Below, in pieces: positions 8,734-16,769 of a stretch of 64,000 bases of DNA. Under the pieces are notes generated by a model, which saw only the letters and a program-made list of their open reading frames with translations, did no database searches and had not been told where the DNA came from. This stretch comes from Oceanobacillus jeddahensis (lineage in GTDB: Bacteria > Bacillota > Bacilli > Bacillales > Amphibacillaceae). Made by a program: the position numbers and the translations under genes. The DNA lies in NCBI RefSeq assembly GCF_000750635.1, contig NZ_CCDM010000001.1, forward strand, positions 558,001-622,000, read 5' to 3'. How positions within the stretch are numbered: the stretch's first letter is position 1; the number at the start of each line of letters is the position of its first letter.

Positions 8734-9555
8734 ATGAATAAAATGCTTACAACCAATCAAGGATTATTCCTATTTAAAACGGAATTTGAACAAGAAAGTC
8801 TCAAAAGATCCGATAATTGCTACAAATTAATTTATTCGCTTGGCGGAAAAACGACATATCAGCTTTCACGTCAGGATATAACATTTCATGCTGATCAAAT
8901 GCTGCTTTTAAATCCATATGATGCTCACCGGCAACTAGAGGTAGCGCATCATAAATTTTTAATTGAATTAGATCCGCAAATGGTAAATAACGCAGCTAAA
9001 ACGTTGATGGACCATTCGGAAAATATTCAATTTGCACAAATGCCGCAGCAAACTCCGCAAATAACAAAGTGGGTGGCATTTATCTTGGATTATCTCCAAG
9101 GAAGGGAGGAAGACTTAGATAAAAGTATGGAAGTATTTCTGGATAATAGTTTTATACAGCTAGCTATTCTTCTAATGAGAGGAAGTGTGAATAATCAATA
9201 TCATGATATCAACGAAGAAGTTTATCGTTCAGTGAATTTTCCGATTCGTCAGGTGATGGAAGCGATGAAGGAAAGCTATAATTCTAACTGGACATTAGAT
9301 GATATGGCTGCAATTGCCCAGTTAGATAAATATCGTTTTTCGCATGTATTTAAAGAAAAAGTAGGCGTTTCCCCATTTTCATGGCTGCAAATCTACCGTA
9401 TTCAACGCAGTTTGGATAAACTTCAATTTACCAATGCTACGATTCTGCAAATTGCCATGGAAACTGGTTTCTCTTCCGTTTCGATGTATAATCGTCTATT
9501 CAAGAAACTGTATGGAATGACGCCGAGCTATTTTCGTAATTCAAGAAATACATAG
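8734..9555 (+). CDS. AraC/XylS family transcriptional regulator
   Basis: A 273-residue regulator with an N-terminal cupin-like sensing domain (residues about 10-100, including TFHADQMLLLNPYDAHRQLEV) and a C-terminal pair of helix-turn-helix motifs (WTLDDMAAIAQLDKYRFSHV followed by TILQIAMETGFSSVSMYNRLF and the family ending KKLYGMTPSYFR). ATG at 8734 follows GAGGAAGG. Its last 28 bases overlap the 3' end of a convergent MFS gene, so the two may influence one another. The ligand is unknown. Confidence 0.85.
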   Translation: MNKMLTTNQGLFLFKTEFEQESLKRSDNCYKLIYSLGGKTTYQLSRQDITFHADQMLLLNPYDAHRQLEVAHHKFLIELDPQMVNNAAKTLMDHSENIQFAQMPQQTPQITKWVAFILDYLQGREEDLDKSMEVFLDNSFIQLAILLMRGSVNNQYHDINEEVYRSVNFPIRQVMEAMKESYNSNWTLDDMAAIAQLDKYRFSHVFKEKVGVSPFSWLQIYRIQRSLDKLQFTNATILQIAMETGFSSVSMYNRLFKKLYGMTPSYFRNSRNT

Positions 9556-10721
9556 ATTCCAGAAATAATAACCATACAAGCTCCGCATAAGATGAAAATA
9601 GTACTTACTGGCATCAAATAAGATAAAATTCCAAAGAAGCCTAAAGATATAAGATTAGAAAAATAAAGCAGGAAGGCATTGAAGCTGAACCCTCTTCCCA
9701 GCTTATCTGACGGAATATATTTTTGCAGCAGATAAATCCTGGATAATCCGGAAAGCGGTACACCAACTGCTATCCAGATAATCCCTAAAAAGATTAGTGG
9801 GATTTCAGACAACCAACCTAAAAAAAGGATGCCTATTCCCCAGATAAATGAGCTAATAATATAGGTTCTTAGCGAAAATTGTTTGAAGATATAGGGAATA
9901 ATTAAATTCACGATAATCACGATAATTCCAAAGCACCCAGTTATCAGGCTGTACCATGCTTCTGCATTTTTGGTCGTTTCTTGCAGCATTAATAGCAGCC
10001 CGACTTGCCAAACCCAGGTGTTAAAGAAAACAATAAAAGCTGTCAGCTCAAATAAGGAACGGATGGTTTGATGAGAACGGAGCCATACGGCGAATTCCCG
10101 GACAGCTGGGAATATATGAAATTGCTTTTTACCTTTTTGCTCTTCCTTTAAGGGAATAAAGGATAGAAAAAGAGCGCTTAATACATAACTGATTGCATCC
10201 AGGGTGAAAAAGTGGATCACACCAATTGTATTCATAAAGATAATACTGAAAACAGGCCCTAAAACAGTCATTCCTCTTGTCACTGTATCTACTAAACTAT
10301 TTATTGCCGCTCTTTCCGTTTCTTTCGTGATAAGTGGAATAATTGCTCTGTGTGCCGGGTTATATAAGCATCCACATAAATGAATTAATACGCTTACGAT
10401 AATTAAATGATAATAAGCAAGCTGATTTGTAAAATCTAATAAAACTAACCCGATTAAGAGTGGAGAACGAACTAAATCGATACGAATCAACCATTTTATT
10501 TTCGTAATCCAGTCAGCAAGAACCCCTCCGAATAATCCAAAGAGTAAGTATGGCACAACCTGTGCAATGGCGATTCCCGTGGTATGCGCATTAGATGCCG
10601 TTAAATCATAAGCAAGAAATAAAAGTGCCATGCCAGTCATTACATTCCCTAAATTAGAGCTGGCAGTGGCAAGTAAGTAGTTTCGGACATGTTTATTATT
10701 TTTTACGATAGATAAGTACAT
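9528..10721 (-). CDS. MFS transporter
   Basis: A 397-residue permease with about 12 hydrophobic segments. The MFS loop motif appears as FGGVLADWITKIKWLIRIDL after the second helix pair. It has no signal and no large soluble domain. ATG at 10721 has TAGGAGG upstream. It is convergent with the AraC regulator and overlaps it by 28 bases at the 3' ends. It belongs to the DHA3-like group of drug-efflux relatives, but the substrate cannot be inferred. Confidence 0.8.
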   Translation of the reverse strand: MYLSIVKNNKHVRNYLLATASSNLGNVMTGMALLFLAYDLTASNAHTTGIAIAQVVPYLLFGLFGGVLADWITKIKWLIRIDLVRSPLLIGLVLLDFTNQLAYYHLIIVSVLIHLCGCLYNPAHRAIIPLITKETERAAINSLVDTVTRGMTVLGPVFSIIFMNTIGVIHFFTLDAISYVLSALFLSFIPLKEEQKGKKQFHIFPAVREFAVWLRSHQTIRSLFELTAFIVFFNTWVWQVGLLLMLQETTKNAEAWYSLITGCFGIIVIIVNLIIPYIFKQFSLRTYIISSFIWGIGILFLGWLSEIPLIFLGIIWIAVGVPLSGLSRIYLLQKYIPSDKLGRGFSFNAFLLYFSNLISLGFFGILSYLMPVSTIFILCGACMVIISGIYVFLELRK

Positions 10722-10911
10722 TTGATATAACCTCCTATGTAGAAAGGTTATACCGTATTTTGAATTTCATCTGTACCAATGTTGCATAATAAAGCAGCAA
10801 TATCGATTGTATTTCTTCCATTTTCCTGCTCTATCGTGCAAAAAAGTAGAAAGGTTGGATAGACAATAAATTGATTCATGGTAAAATAAAGAAAACGGAT
10901 ACGGAAGATGG

Positions 10912-11508
10912 GTGAAGCAGATGGCGCGCTGGTGGAGAAAAATAGCAGTTGTATTTATAACAATTTTAACGTTGGGTATTTATACACCGACGAATCTTTT
11001 AGAAGTCGATGCAGATAAGCGGGCTAACAGCAGTGTATCTTCTTCATCAGACATCGATGCAGCATCTGCTGCCGGGGATACCACCCAATTATACATTATA
11101 GAAGATCCAAGAGAAGCTTTTCTGGAGAATCTTCATGAAGAGGCGAAAACATTGAGTATAGCAAAGTTTGGACCAAGAATTGCAAATAAGCTGGAGGACG
11201 AATTTACGGTTATGATTTTACCGCAAATGGAAAAAGTGTTGGCTGATCTTGTCGAGCAGTCTGCGATGTATAAAGACGTAGCTATCACGGAAAAACCATC
11301 AGAAGGATACGGAGAACGCATTTTTAATGTTTCCAATAATAACACGAATGAAACCTTAGCCAAATTTCATGTTCGCCGTGAAAACAGACCTATGGAAGGA
11401 TATTATTTTAATTTCCATTACCACTTAAGCGAAGATGGTTTCCAAAAGCATTATCATATGGGCGATATTTATTGGAATAAGAATACACCACCGAAATGGA
11501 TGGCATGA
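10912..11508 (+). CDS. ypjP: YpjP family protein
   Basis: A 198-residue protein matching Bacillus YpjP in length and C-terminal signature (KFGPRIANKLEDEF, FHVRRENRPMEGYYFNFHYH, GDIYWNKNTPPKWM). An N-terminal hydrophobic stretch (IAVVFITILTLGIYTP, residues 11-26) suggests a signal peptide or membrane anchor and extracytoplasmic location. Function unknown. I used GTG at 10912 to match the usual MK start; ATG at 10921 is an alternative with GGGTGA upstream. Single-gene unit with its own terminator. Confidence 0.85.
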   Translation: MKQMARWWRKIAVVFITILTLGIYTPTNLLEVDADKRANSSVSSSSDIDAASAAGDTTQLYIIEDPREAFLENLHEEAKTLSIAKFGPRIANKLEDEFTVMILPQMEKVLADLVEQSAMYKDVAITEKPSEGYGERIFNVSNNNTNETLAKFHVRRENRPMEGYYFNFHYHLSEDGFQKHYHMGDIYWNKNTPPKWMA

Positions 11509-11511
11509 GGC

Positions 11512-11560
11512 CAAAAACATGGGACTGGGACTGCGGTTACTCGCCCCTCCAAAAAAATAT
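11512..11560 (+). repeat. R1 dispersed repeat, short central fragment
   Basis: TGGGACTGGGACTGCGG and TTACTCGCCCCTCCAAAAAA resemble the central R1 segment, and the CTCAAAAATATTT-like ending is shared with the fragment at 37143-37195. Confidence 0.6.
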
Positions 11561-11589
11561 TTATAGCTATATTTATTTTAATACATGAA

Positions 11590-11628
11590 GAAAGGCAAGG
11601 AAGCGTACAGCATCTCCTTGCCTTTTAT
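11590..11628 (+). terminator. Terminator after ypjP
   Basis: AAGGCAAGGA pairs with TCCTTGCCTT and is followed by TTAT. It lies between the short R1 fragment and the next R1 copy. Confidence 0.75.
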
Positions 11629-11632
11629 CTAT

Positions 11633-11745
11633 TTTATCACGGAGAAGCGCCCGTAAAACTCCCACCTCTAAATAAAGAGGGAGAATAAATTTATTCAGGC
11701 GGGAGATAACGGGCGCTAACTCCCTGAATGAAGTTTCGTTTTATA
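11633..11745 (+). repeat. R1 dispersed repeat, proximal module with fused end
   Basis: It begins TTTTATCACGGAGAAGCGCC, contains the pairing segments CTCCCACCTC and CAGGCGGGAG, and ends CTGAATGAAGTTTCGTTTTA. It is close to copies at 14757 and 22406. The end of the element overlaps the stop codon of the convergent sirtuin gene at 11741-11743. Confidence 0.85.
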
Positions 11746-12451
11746 ATAATTTATTCGTTTCTTCTAAATAAGCTCCAATCTTCCGGTCAAAAACAACCAG
11801 ATCTGCATAATGATCTAATGGTGTTTTTTCCTGGTTCACAATGACCAGCTTGGCGCCATTTTGTTTAGCGATTTCCGGGAATTGATTGGCTGGTGTTACG
11901 GATAGGGAGGAGCCTAAAACAATAAATAGATCAGCTTTCTTTGCATGTTCAAAAGCAGCAGAAAAGGCTTCCTCAGGGAGCATTTCCCCAAATAATACGA
12001 TAGAAGGTCTGAGTATTCCACCGCACGAACAGTGATAGTCTTCATTTATATAAGCAGAGCTATCATATATTTTTCCGCAGCTTTGGCAATGTAGTTCTTG
12101 CAAGGTTCCATGGAGTTCATGAACATGCTTGCTGCCTGCAGCTTGATGAAAACCATCTACATTTTGTGTAATAATGGACTGAATCAGCCCATTGTTCTCC
12201 CAATCGGCAAGAATTTGATGGCCTTTATGTGGACCGACTTCTTTTACACCCAGCACACGATCTCGATAAAAATTGATAAAATCTTCAACGTGATGATTTA
12301 AAGCATCTACGCTTGCAATCTTGCTCGGGTCCTTTTTTCTCCAAATTCCTCGATTTGTTGAGCGAAAATCAGGCAGCCCACTCTCTGTGGACATTCCTGC
12401 ACCAGTGAAAACAACAGTGTGTTTGGAATCTTTTAACCATTCATGAAGCAT
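11741..12451 (-). CDS. srtN: Sir2-family NAD-dependent protein deacylase
   Basis: A 236-residue sirtuin that removes acyl groups from lysines using NAD+. Visible motifs: GAGMSTESGLPDFRS (NAD binding), TQNVDGFH with the catalytic His further on in HELHGTL, four zinc cysteines in HCQSCGK and YHCSCGG, and FGEMLP plus GSSLSVTPANQFP. Length is normal for the bacterial class. ATG at 12451 has GAGGAGGGG upstream. It is divergent from htpG. The gene symbol follows the Bacillus sirtuin SrtN; orthology is inferred. Confidence 0.9.
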   Translation of the reverse strand: MLHEWLKDSKHTVVFTGAGMSTESGLPDFRSTNRGIWRKKDPSKIASVDALNHHVEDFINFYRDRVLGVKEVGPHKGHQILADWENNGLIQSIITQNVDGFHQAAGSKHVHELHGTLQELHCQSCGKIYDSSAYINEDYHCSCGGILRPSIVLFGEMLPEEAFSAAFEHAKKADLFIVLGSSLSVTPANQFPEIAKQNGAKLVIVNQEKTPLDHYADLVVFDRKIGAYLEETNKLL

Positions 12452-12515
12452 CGAGACCCCTCCTCTTCTATATGTTTTCTATTATACATGTTGTTAGAGC
12501 TATATGCGACTAATA

Positions 12516-12544
12516 TTGACAGTTAAAATAGAATATGGTATTAC
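12516..12544 (+). promoter_or_regulatory. Sigma-A promoter of htpG
   Basis: TTGACA at 12516-12521 and TATTAC at 12539-12544 are separated by 17 bases. Transcription would begin just before the CIRCE element. Confidence 0.65.
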
Positions 12545-12555
12545 ATGTATAGAGG

Positions 12556-12582
12556 TTAGCACTCTTTGAGCGAGAGTGCTAA
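12556..12582 (+). promoter_or_regulatory. CIRCE operator (HrcA binding site)
   Basis: A perfect TTAGCACTC, nine-base spacer, GAGTGCTAA. This is the consensus site of the heat-shock repressor HrcA, normally in front of dnaK and groE operons. It lies between the htpG promoter and start codon. Confidence 0.95.
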
Positions 12583-12607
12583 AAACAGAAAAAGGAGAGG
12601 AAATGTC

Positions 12608-14485
12608 ATGGCAAAGCGCAAGTTTAAAGCGGAATCACAGAAGTTATTAGATATGGTAATTAATTCAATCTATTCCCAGCGGGAGGTTTTCTTACGCGAA
12701 TTAATCTCAAACGCGAGTGATGCAATTGACAAAATTTATTATAAAGCATTAACAGATGATTCTCTAACATTTGACCAAAGCAACTATTATATTAAACTTA
12801 TCCCGAATAAAGATAAGCGTACATTAACGGTTGTTGATACGGGTATCGGAATGACAAAAGAAGAGCTGGAAAATAACCTTGGTGTCATTGCGAAAAGTGG
12901 TTCACACACCTTTAAATCTGAAAATGAAATTAAAGATGGCCATGATATTATCGGTCAATTTGGTGTTGGTTTTTATGCAGCATTTATGGTAGCGGATAAA
13001 GTAACTGTACTTACAAAGTCAATTGACAGTGAAGAAGGATATAAATGGGTTTCTCAAGGATCAGATGGTTATACAATTACCCCAATTGATCGTAAAGAAG
13101 TAGGAACAGAGATTATCCTTGAAATAAAAGAAAACGAAGAAGAAGATAATTATGATGCATTTTTAGAAGAATCTACCCTGAAACAAATTGTGAAGAAGTA
13201 TTCTGATTTTATTCGCTATCCAATTAAGATGGATGTTACGGAAAGCAAATTGAAAGAAGGAACAGAAAATGAGTATGAGGATATTATTGAAGAACAAATA
13301 CTCAATACAATGGTTCCGATTTGGAAGAAAAATAAGAGTGAATTAACAGACGAGGATTACAAGAACTTCTATCAGGAGAAACGTTATGGATTTGATCAGC
13401 CGTTACGTCATATTCATATCAATGTGGACGGAACAGTTCGTTACAATGCTATTTTATTTATTCCGGAACAGGCTCCGTTTAATTATTACTCCAGAGAATA
13501 TGAAAAAGGACTGGAGCTTTATTCTAATGGCGTATTAATTATGGAAAAATGTGCAGACTTATTACCTGACTACTTCAGCTTTGTGAAAGGAATGGTGGAT
13601 TCAGAAGATTTATCCTTAAATATTTCCAGGGAAATGCTTCAGCATGATCGCCAATTGAAAATTATTGCGAAAAATATTCAGAAGAAAATAAAACAACAGC
13701 TTCTTAGCCTGCTTCGTGATGAACGAGAAAAATATGAAACATTCTTTAAAGCATTCGGACAACAAATTAAATTTGGTGTTTATAGCGATTTTGGTCAACA
13801 TAAAGAAGAACTGCAAGACTTGCTTCTATTCTATTCTTCCAAAGAGAAAAATCTGGTAACACTAGAGGAATATGTAGCACGTATGCCGGAAGATCAAAAA
13901 TATATTTATTATGCTTCTGGAGATTCCAACGAACGCATTGAAAAATTACCGCAAACAGAAATTGTGGCAGATAAAGGCTATGAAATTCTTTATTTCACAG
14001 ATGAAGTGGATGAATTTGCGATTAAAATGCTGATGCAATATCAAGATAAGGAGTTCCGTTCAGTTTCTAGTGGGGATCTTGGTATTGAAGCAGATGAGAA
14101 GGAAGAAGAGAAAGAAGAAACAGAAAGTCATAAAGAGCTATTTAAAGCAATGAAAGAAGTACTTGGCGACAAAGTAAAAGATGTACGAGCTTCTAAGCGC
14201 CTAAAATCACATCCTGTTGTTCTTGCTGCAGATGGTGAAATTTCTTTGGAAATGGAGAAAATCATTAATTCCATGCCGGATAATCAGCAGATTCAGGCAG
14301 ATAAAGTGCTGGAAATCAATGTGGATCACAGTATTTTTAAAGCATTGGAAGCAGCGCAAGGGAATGACCAAGATAAATTAGCATTATATACAAACCTGCT
14401 TTACAATCAGGCATTATTGATTGAAGGCTTGCCAATTGAAGATCCAGTGGCGTTTACGAATGATATGAGTAAGATTATGGTTTGA
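12608..14485 (+). CDS. htpG: Chaperone HtpG (bacterial Hsp90)
   Basis: A 625-residue ATP-dependent cytosolic chaperone. The GHKL ATPase motifs are clear: [25 protein letters not shown], and [13 protein letters not shown]; the middle domain includes [12 protein letters not shown] and the C-terminal dimerisation domain follows. I place the start at ATG 12608, preceded by GGAGAGG, because an upstream in-frame ATG at 12566 lies inside the CIRCE operator and has no ribosome site. Control by HrcA is predicted from the operator. A strong terminator follows. Confidence 0.97.
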   Translation: MAKRKFKAESQKLLDMVINSIYSQREVFLRELISNASDAIDKIYYKALTDDSLTFDQSNYYIKLIPNKDKRTLTVVDTGIGMTKEELENNLGVIAKSGSHTFKSENEIKDGHDIIGQFGVGFYAAFMVADKVTVLTKSIDSEEGYKWVSQGSDGYTITPIDRKEVGTEIILEIKENEEEDNYDAFLEESTLKQIVKKYSDFIRYPIKMDVTESKLKEGTENEYEDIIEEQILNTMVPIWKKNKSELTDEDYKNFYQEKRYGFDQPLRHIHINVDGTVRYNAILFIPEQAPFNYYSREYEKGLELYSNGVLIMEKCADLLPDYFSFVKGMVDSEDLSLNISREMLQHDRQLKIIAKNIQKKIKQQLLSLLRDEREKYETFFKAFGQQIKFGVYSDFGQHKEELQDLLLFYSSKEKNLVTLEEYVARMPEDQKYIYYASGDSNERIEKLPQTEIVADKGYEILYFTDEVDEFAIKMLMQYQDKEFRSVSSGDLGIEADEKEEEKEETESHKELFKAMKEVLGDKVKDVRASKRLKSHPVVLAADGEISLEMEKIINSMPDNQQIQADKVLEINVDHSIFKALEAAQGNDQDKLALYTNLLYNQALLIEGLPIEDPVAFTNDMSKIMV

Positions 14486-14490
14486 TGGAG

Positions 14491-14536
14491 AAAACATCGT
14501 ATGGAAGGGGAGTGGACCTTTCATACGATGTTTTTT
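14491..14536 (+). terminator. Terminator after htpG
   Basis: AAAACATCGTATG pairs with CATACGATGTTTT and is followed by a T-run. Confidence 0.9.
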
Positions 14537-14756
14537 GTACAATACAACAAGAGAGCACGAAGAATACAAAGTCTCAGGCGATAAAAGAATAACGGCGAAG
14601 TCAAAGGAACTTCGATGAAATCCTTCACATCCTTATACAAGTAAAGAATGATCAAATACAAGTTTTCTTCATTTTTAAGGTTATGAAATAGTATGAATGG
14701 GGAATATGAATATTAAGTCGGGGTTACATTAATGGAAGCATAAATTCATCACTTCC

Positions 14757-14918
14757 TTTTTATCACGGAGAAGCGCCTGTAAAACTTCTGCCTCCAAATA
14801 AAGAGGGAGAATACACTTATTTAGGCGGGAGATCAGGTGAGCTAACTCCCTGAATCACTTAGGCTAATTCAGTGGAAGAAAAGAAAAACTCCGACTGAAT
14901 GAAGTTTCGTTTCATAAA
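14757..14918 (+). repeat. R1 dispersed repeat, proximal module
   Basis: It begins TTTTTATCACGGAGAAGCGC, continues through CTGCCTCCAAATAAAGAGG and GGCTAATTCAGTGGAAG, and ends CTGAATGAAGTTTCGTTTCA. It occupies much of the gap between htpG and the TetR gene; the remainder (14537-14756) has only a weak R4-type fragment near 14594-14650. Confidence 0.85.
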
Positions 14919-14974
14919 ATTGATGAAAAAAGCTTAAAGCCTGCTCGTCATAGAATGGTCACATTTCACAAAAA

Positions 14975-15055
14975 AAGTGACACGATGTCATAAAAATAAT
15001 TGACTTATGACATCGTGTCACTTAATATAGAATTACAGGACATGACAATGTGTCA
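14975..15055. promoter_or_regulatory. Three TetR operators and promoter upstream of the TetR gene
   Basis: The palindrome TGACA-N3-TGTCA occurs three times: 14978-14990, 15008-15020 and 15043-15055. The first two are embedded in a 19-base inverted repeat (AAGTGACACGATGTCATAA and its complement). A promoter TTGACT (14999-15004) with TAATAT (15023-15028) places the second site between -35 and -10, so bound repressor would block transcription. Confidence 0.8.
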
Positions 15056-15080
15056 CATTTGGTTTTGGAGGAGCAGGGAT

Positions 15081-15710
15081 ATGCCTACATCAACATTTTT
15101 TAATCTAAACGACTCAAAACGGGCTAAACTGTTGCAAGCAATAGAACAAGAATTTGCGAGAGCTCCGTTATCGCAAGCCTCCATTGCGAATATTGTAAAG
15201 CTTGCTGGTATTTCAAGAGGAAGCTTCTACCAATATTTTGATGGTAAAGAAGATGCTTTCTTTTATTTACTAAAGCTTCATACAGATAAGCGCCGTGCCT
15301 ATTTTTTAAATCTTTTGCAAGAAACAGATGGGGATCTGATGGCCTCTATGGATCAGGTTTTCCGGATAACGCTGGCAGAGCTGTCTGAAGAGAAGCATTT
15401 ACAGTTTTTAAAGAATGCCGTACTGAATGTTACACATGAAGTGGAAGATTCGTTTACGGAGCTGTTCCTGGGAAAACATGATGAAGTAGATGCAATGAAT
15501 CAAGTAAAAGATTTGGTTGATTTTAAAAAATTGAATGTTGACGATAAACAGGAATTTTTTCATGTCATGCAAATTTTAACGTCTGTCACATTTCGAAATA
15601 TTGTGGATCAGCTATCCAGAAATCTTTCTCAAGAAGAAGCTCTGGAGAATTTCCGTATTGAAATGGATCTGTTGAGCAAAGGCTTATCAAAGGCAAATAA
15701 GGAAGTATAA
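15081..15710 (+). CDS. TetR family regulator, probably autorepressing
   Basis: A 209-residue regulator. The helix-turn-helix lies at about residues 15-55 (ASIANIVKLAGISRGSFYQYFDGKEDAFFYLL), with an all-helical C-terminal sensing domain. I chose ATG at 15081 because it follows TTGGAGG; the upstream extension to 15000 is out of keeping with family length and runs through the operators. Three palindromic operators in its own promoter predict autoregulation. The next gene downstream is an Spx paralogue; whether it is in the same regulon is unknown. No transporter gene is adjacent, unusual for this family. Confidence 0.85.
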   Translation: MPTSTFFNLNDSKRAKLLQAIEQEFARAPLSQASIANIVKLAGISRGSFYQYFDGKEDAFFYLLKLHTDKRRAYFLNLLQETDGDLMASMDQVFRITLAELSEEKHLQFLKNAVLNVTHEVEDSFTELFLGKHDEVDAMNQVKDLVDFKKLNVDDKQEFFHVMQILTSVTFRNIVDQLSRNLSQEEALENFRIEMDLLSKGLSKANKEV

Positions 15711-15810
15711 AACGATGCTATTTGCACGAATGACGATGTCCTGGGATAAACACCCGAAAAGTTCTCTGATGATAGGAAGAAAGAAACTATATATAAATGG
15801 GGTATGATTA

Positions 15811-16221
15811 ATGACAGTTACAATTTATGGTGCAGCATGTTCATCAACAAGAAAGGCAAAACAATGGTTTACGAAAAACGGAATCGAATATACAGAACGT
15901 AATGTAATTAGGGAGCCGTTGACAGTAAATGAACTGCAAAATATTCTTCGCATGACCGTGGAAGGAACAGATGAGATTATTTCGACCCGCTCTAAAATCT
16001 ATAAAGATTTAGACCTGGATATCGAAGCATTGCCATTACAGGAACTGTTAGAAATTATTCAAGAATATCCACGTCTTCTGCGCAGCCCAATTATGGTAGA
16101 TGCAAAACGATTGCAGGTTGGATACCACGAAGAAGATATCCGTCAGTTTTTACCACGTCAAACAAGAGAAAACCAATGGCTGCAATGGAGAAAGAATCAT
16201 TTACGAGTTGCAGAAAGTTAA
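15811..16221 (+). CDS. Spx/ArsC-family protein lacking the CXXC redox switch
   Basis: A 136-residue homologue of the RNA-polymerase-binding regulator Spx. Shared segments include RNVIREPLTVNELQNILRMT, EGTDEIISTRSKIYK, PLQELLEIIQEYPRLLRSP and RLQVGYHEEDIRQFLPR. Spx senses oxidants through a Cys10-X-X-Cys13 pair; here positions 10-13 read C-S-S-T, so only the first cysteine remains. Such a paralogue could bind polymerase without disulfide control or respond by thiolation of Cys10; both are inference. It lies 100 bases after the TetR gene and 31 bases before a small unknown gene. Confidence 0.85.
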   Translation: MTVTIYGAACSSTRKAKQWFTKNGIEYTERNVIREPLTVNELQNILRMTVEGTDEIISTRSKIYKDLDLDIEALPLQELLEIIQEYPRLLRSPIMVDAKRLQVGYHEEDIRQFLPRQTRENQWLQWRKNHLRVAES

Positions 16222-16252
16222 TGAATAAAACAATGGTTTGAAAGCGCATTTT

Positions 16253-16606
16253 ATGGCTCTTTTGAACACATACTTTAAGAATGATGAACTAACGGAGGGG
16301 ACAATGCAATTTATTGCCAAACAACCGTATGTAAAAGTAGTCCGTCAAGTAAATGCATTAGAGCAAAAGGATACAGAAGAACAACGTTATATGTATCTTT
16401 ATGAAGACAAAATTGTCACAAGGTACAGGGAATTTCCGATTGAGAATGTAATGGATATTTCGTATCGCCTTACTGGAAATAAGACAAAAGGAATGCTTTA
16501 TCTACACACGCTTAAAGGAGTTTACGCCTACATTATAAAATCTTCACCCGAACAGTTTATCGATGCATTTAAAGCTCGAACACATAGTACCACCCATCGG
16601 GATTAA
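16253..16606 (+). CDS. Hypothetical protein, about 117 aa
   Basis: I do not recognise it with confidence. The composition is beta-strand rich with segments such as YMYLYEDKIVTRYREFP and KGMLYLHTLKGVYAYII followed by a C-terminal helix, reminiscent of a small PH-like fold. Start is uncertain: ATG 16253 has a weak GAAAG, while a TTG at 16238 is in frame. It immediately follows the Spx paralogue and precedes the terminator that was the landing site of the group II intron, so it may be the last gene of a TetR-Spx unit. Confidence 0.6.
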   Translation: MALLNTYFKNDELTEGTMQFIAKQPYVKVVRQVNALEQKDTEEQRYMYLYEDKIVTRYREFPIENVMDISYRLTGNKTKGMLYLHTLKGVYAYIIKSSPEQFIDAFKARTHSTTHRD

Positions 16607-16728
16607 AGAAATTTAAAAAACAGCTCGAAGTTTTGAAATATCCTTCCTTCGGGCAAGTTTTACTGCTCTCAAAGCCTTAGCTCATCCCCAGAGCCAAATG
16701 GCTTTATCCATATGTATATGTAAGAAAG

Positions 16729-16766
16729 AAAGCTTGAGCAAATGAGATATTGCTTAAGCTTTTTCC
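16729..16766 (+). terminator. Terminator used as intron landing site
   Basis: AAGCTTGAGCAA pairs with TTGCTTAAGCTT (one G/T wobble) and is followed by TTTT. The group II intron begins four bases further on, at 16770, as expected for class C introns, which insert just 3' of terminator hairpins. Confidence 0.85.
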
Positions 16767-16769
16767 TAT

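Noticed and set aside
12566..12607. Longer htpG start at ATG 12566
   Set aside because: It lies inside the CIRCE operator and has no ribosome site; ATG 12608 after GGAGAGG gives the normal protein length.
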